Assembly (NCBI RefSeq): GCF_017744675.1
Contig: NZ_JAGIAV010000002.1
Location: 682,001 to 746,000, forward strand
Reading direction: 5' to 3'
Length of the DNA stretch: 64,000 nt
Source of the DNA: Flavobacterium sp.
GTDB taxonomy: Bacteria; Bacteroidota; Bacteroidia; Flavobacteriales; Flavobacteriaceae
The notes under the pieces were generated by a model that saw nothing but the letters and a program-made list of their open reading frames with translations, did not search any database and was not told where the DNA came from. Shown here in pieces: positions 63,490-64,000 of the stretch. The stretch's first letter is position 1, and the number at the start of each line of letters is the position of its first letter. Made by a program: the position numbers and the translations under genes.

Positions 63490-63545
63490 AAGTTTTTAGT
63501 CTCAGTTGCAGTTTTTCAGTATCTAAACTGCGACTGCAGACTGCG
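63490..63545. repeat. Inverted short-word element (CAGTTGCAG type)
   Basis: AGTCTCAGTTGCAGTTT on the left and AAACTGCGACTGCAGACT on the right pair almost fully around an ACT/TCAG centre. It lies between the truncated hydrolase gene and the DUF2007-like gene. Confidence 0.75.
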
Positions 63546-63554
63546 GCTTATAAT

Positions 63555-64000
63555 TTATTCTAATATTCTTTTTAATTGTTTTTGAAAATCTTCATTTTCA
63601 TTCATGCCAATATGCTCTTGATTTTCCAACGGATAAAAATAGGCATTTGATTTTAGCAACTTTCTTAATCTGATTGAATTATCGATTGGAATTAACTGAT
63701 CTTTACTTCCATGAAAAATATAAATTGGACTTTTTATTTTCGGAAGATAAAGGTTCGTTTCCAAACTAAATCTCTTCATAAAGTCAGGAAAAAATGGCGC
63801 CTTTAAACTCGACAATTCCAAGAAATTATAATATGGTGCTTGAAGAATTAAAGCTTTCGGATTATTTTCTAAAGCCAATTTGACAGCGAATCCCGAACCT
63901 ATAGAATATCCAGCAATTATAATTTTATCTTCAGCATATTTTTCAGCGACCTTTTTATACACGATCGAAATGTCTTTGCTTACTTGTTCCTCATTTTCAA
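63555..64000 (-). CDS. Alpha/beta hydrolase, N-terminus cut by the right edge
   Basis: The frame runs open from 64000 (reading ENEEQVSKDISIVYKK) down to the stop at 63555, so it is the C-terminal 148 residues of a larger protein. A GTG at 63962 is not a real start, because the frame continues in front of it. The nucleophile elbow is GYSIGSG, the acid and His lie in HGSKDQLIPIDNS and NQEHIGM. It looks like a serine hydrolase of the Hydrolase_4/BAAT type, cytoplasmic or lipid-facing; the substrate is unknown. Confidence 0.85.
   Translation of the reverse strand, partial: ENEEQVSKDISIVYKKVAEKYAEDKIIIAGYSIGSGFAVKLALENNPKALILQAPYYNFLELSSLKAPFFPDFMKRFSLETNLYLPKIKSPIYIFHGSKDQLIPIDNSIRLRKLLKSNAYFYPLENQEHIGMNENEDFQKQLKRILE

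Noticed and set aside
63555..63962. Complete small hydrolase gene starting at GTG 63962
   Set aside because: The frame stays open to the window edge with fitting sequence, so the gene is truncated rather than short.

Overview
The window looks like chromosomal DNA of a Bacteroidetes bacterium, most likely Flavobacterium or a close relative. It is AT-rich. Many genes are preceded by the Bacteroidetes-type promoter (TAnnTTTG at -7, in the best cases with TTG about 19 bp upstream), and Shine-Dalgarno signals are weak. Typical family markers are a PepSY/TonB uptake pair, plug-bearing VWA proteins, a secA preceded by a DUF2795-type gene, and many signal peptides ending in AQ or lipoprotein SC boxes. 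No rRNA, tRNA, CRISPR array, prophage or insertion sequence was recognised. Assignments come from reading motifs by eye; no database search was possible.

Region 1 (1-11103, all minus strand) is a surface polysaccharide locus. Reading in transcription order: a TagD-like nucleotidyltransferase, GDP-L-fucose synthesis (gmd, fcl), a Wzx-type flippase, two GT4 glycosyltransferases flanking an acyltransferase-3 protein, a Wzy-like polymerase, a GT2 glycosyltransferase, an alpha/beta-hydrolase-like protein, and the first 25 codons of another gene cut by the left edge. Together they would make, modify, export and polymerise a probably fucose-containing glycan.

Region 2 (11430-26401, mostly plus) is core-like: a secreted propeller-type protein, the ABC-F ATPase Uup, an FKBP lipoprotein, a methyltransferase, a lipoprotein on the minus strand, a LolD-like ATPase, a cobalamin adenosyltransferase, and the DUF2795-secA pair. 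It ends with a three-gene uptake set: a small Cys-containing secreted protein, a TonB-dependent receptor and a PepSY membrane protein.

Region 3 (26499-32386) holds trmH, a tight minus-strand operon cysC / Asp-Asn beta-hydroxylase-like / sulfotransferase, a cysteine-free sirtuin overlapping a sterol-desaturase-family gene, and purB.

Region 4 (32516-50982) is a mix of transport, stress and signalling genes: Kef-type antiporter, 1-Cys peroxiredoxin, AEC carrier, Crp/Fnr regulator with a DoxX-like protein, an Rrf2 / NAD(P)-binding pair sharing a putative operator, meaB, an LtaS-like membrane sulfatase, a MATE pump, outer-membrane beta-barrels, a LytS/LytTR two-component pair, PPK2, and a second propeller-type protein.

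Region 5 (51056-64000) contains a prolyl oligopeptidase, then an ECF sigma factor, an anti-sigma-like membrane protein and a VWA protein, the last two both carrying a SusC-plug-like module. After these come a scramblase-like protein, an SDR, a tandem-barrel-like protein, mtaB, a secreted protein, a GNAT, a Cof-type HAD, a DUF2007-like protein and an alpha/beta hydrolase cut by the right edge.

The most striking non-coding feature is a set of intergenic elements built from degenerate words with an 8-nt (sometimes 7-nt) period, often as two inverted arms. Several fill the gap between convergent genes, and one reaches into the last codons of a gene. Each element uses a different word but the same design.
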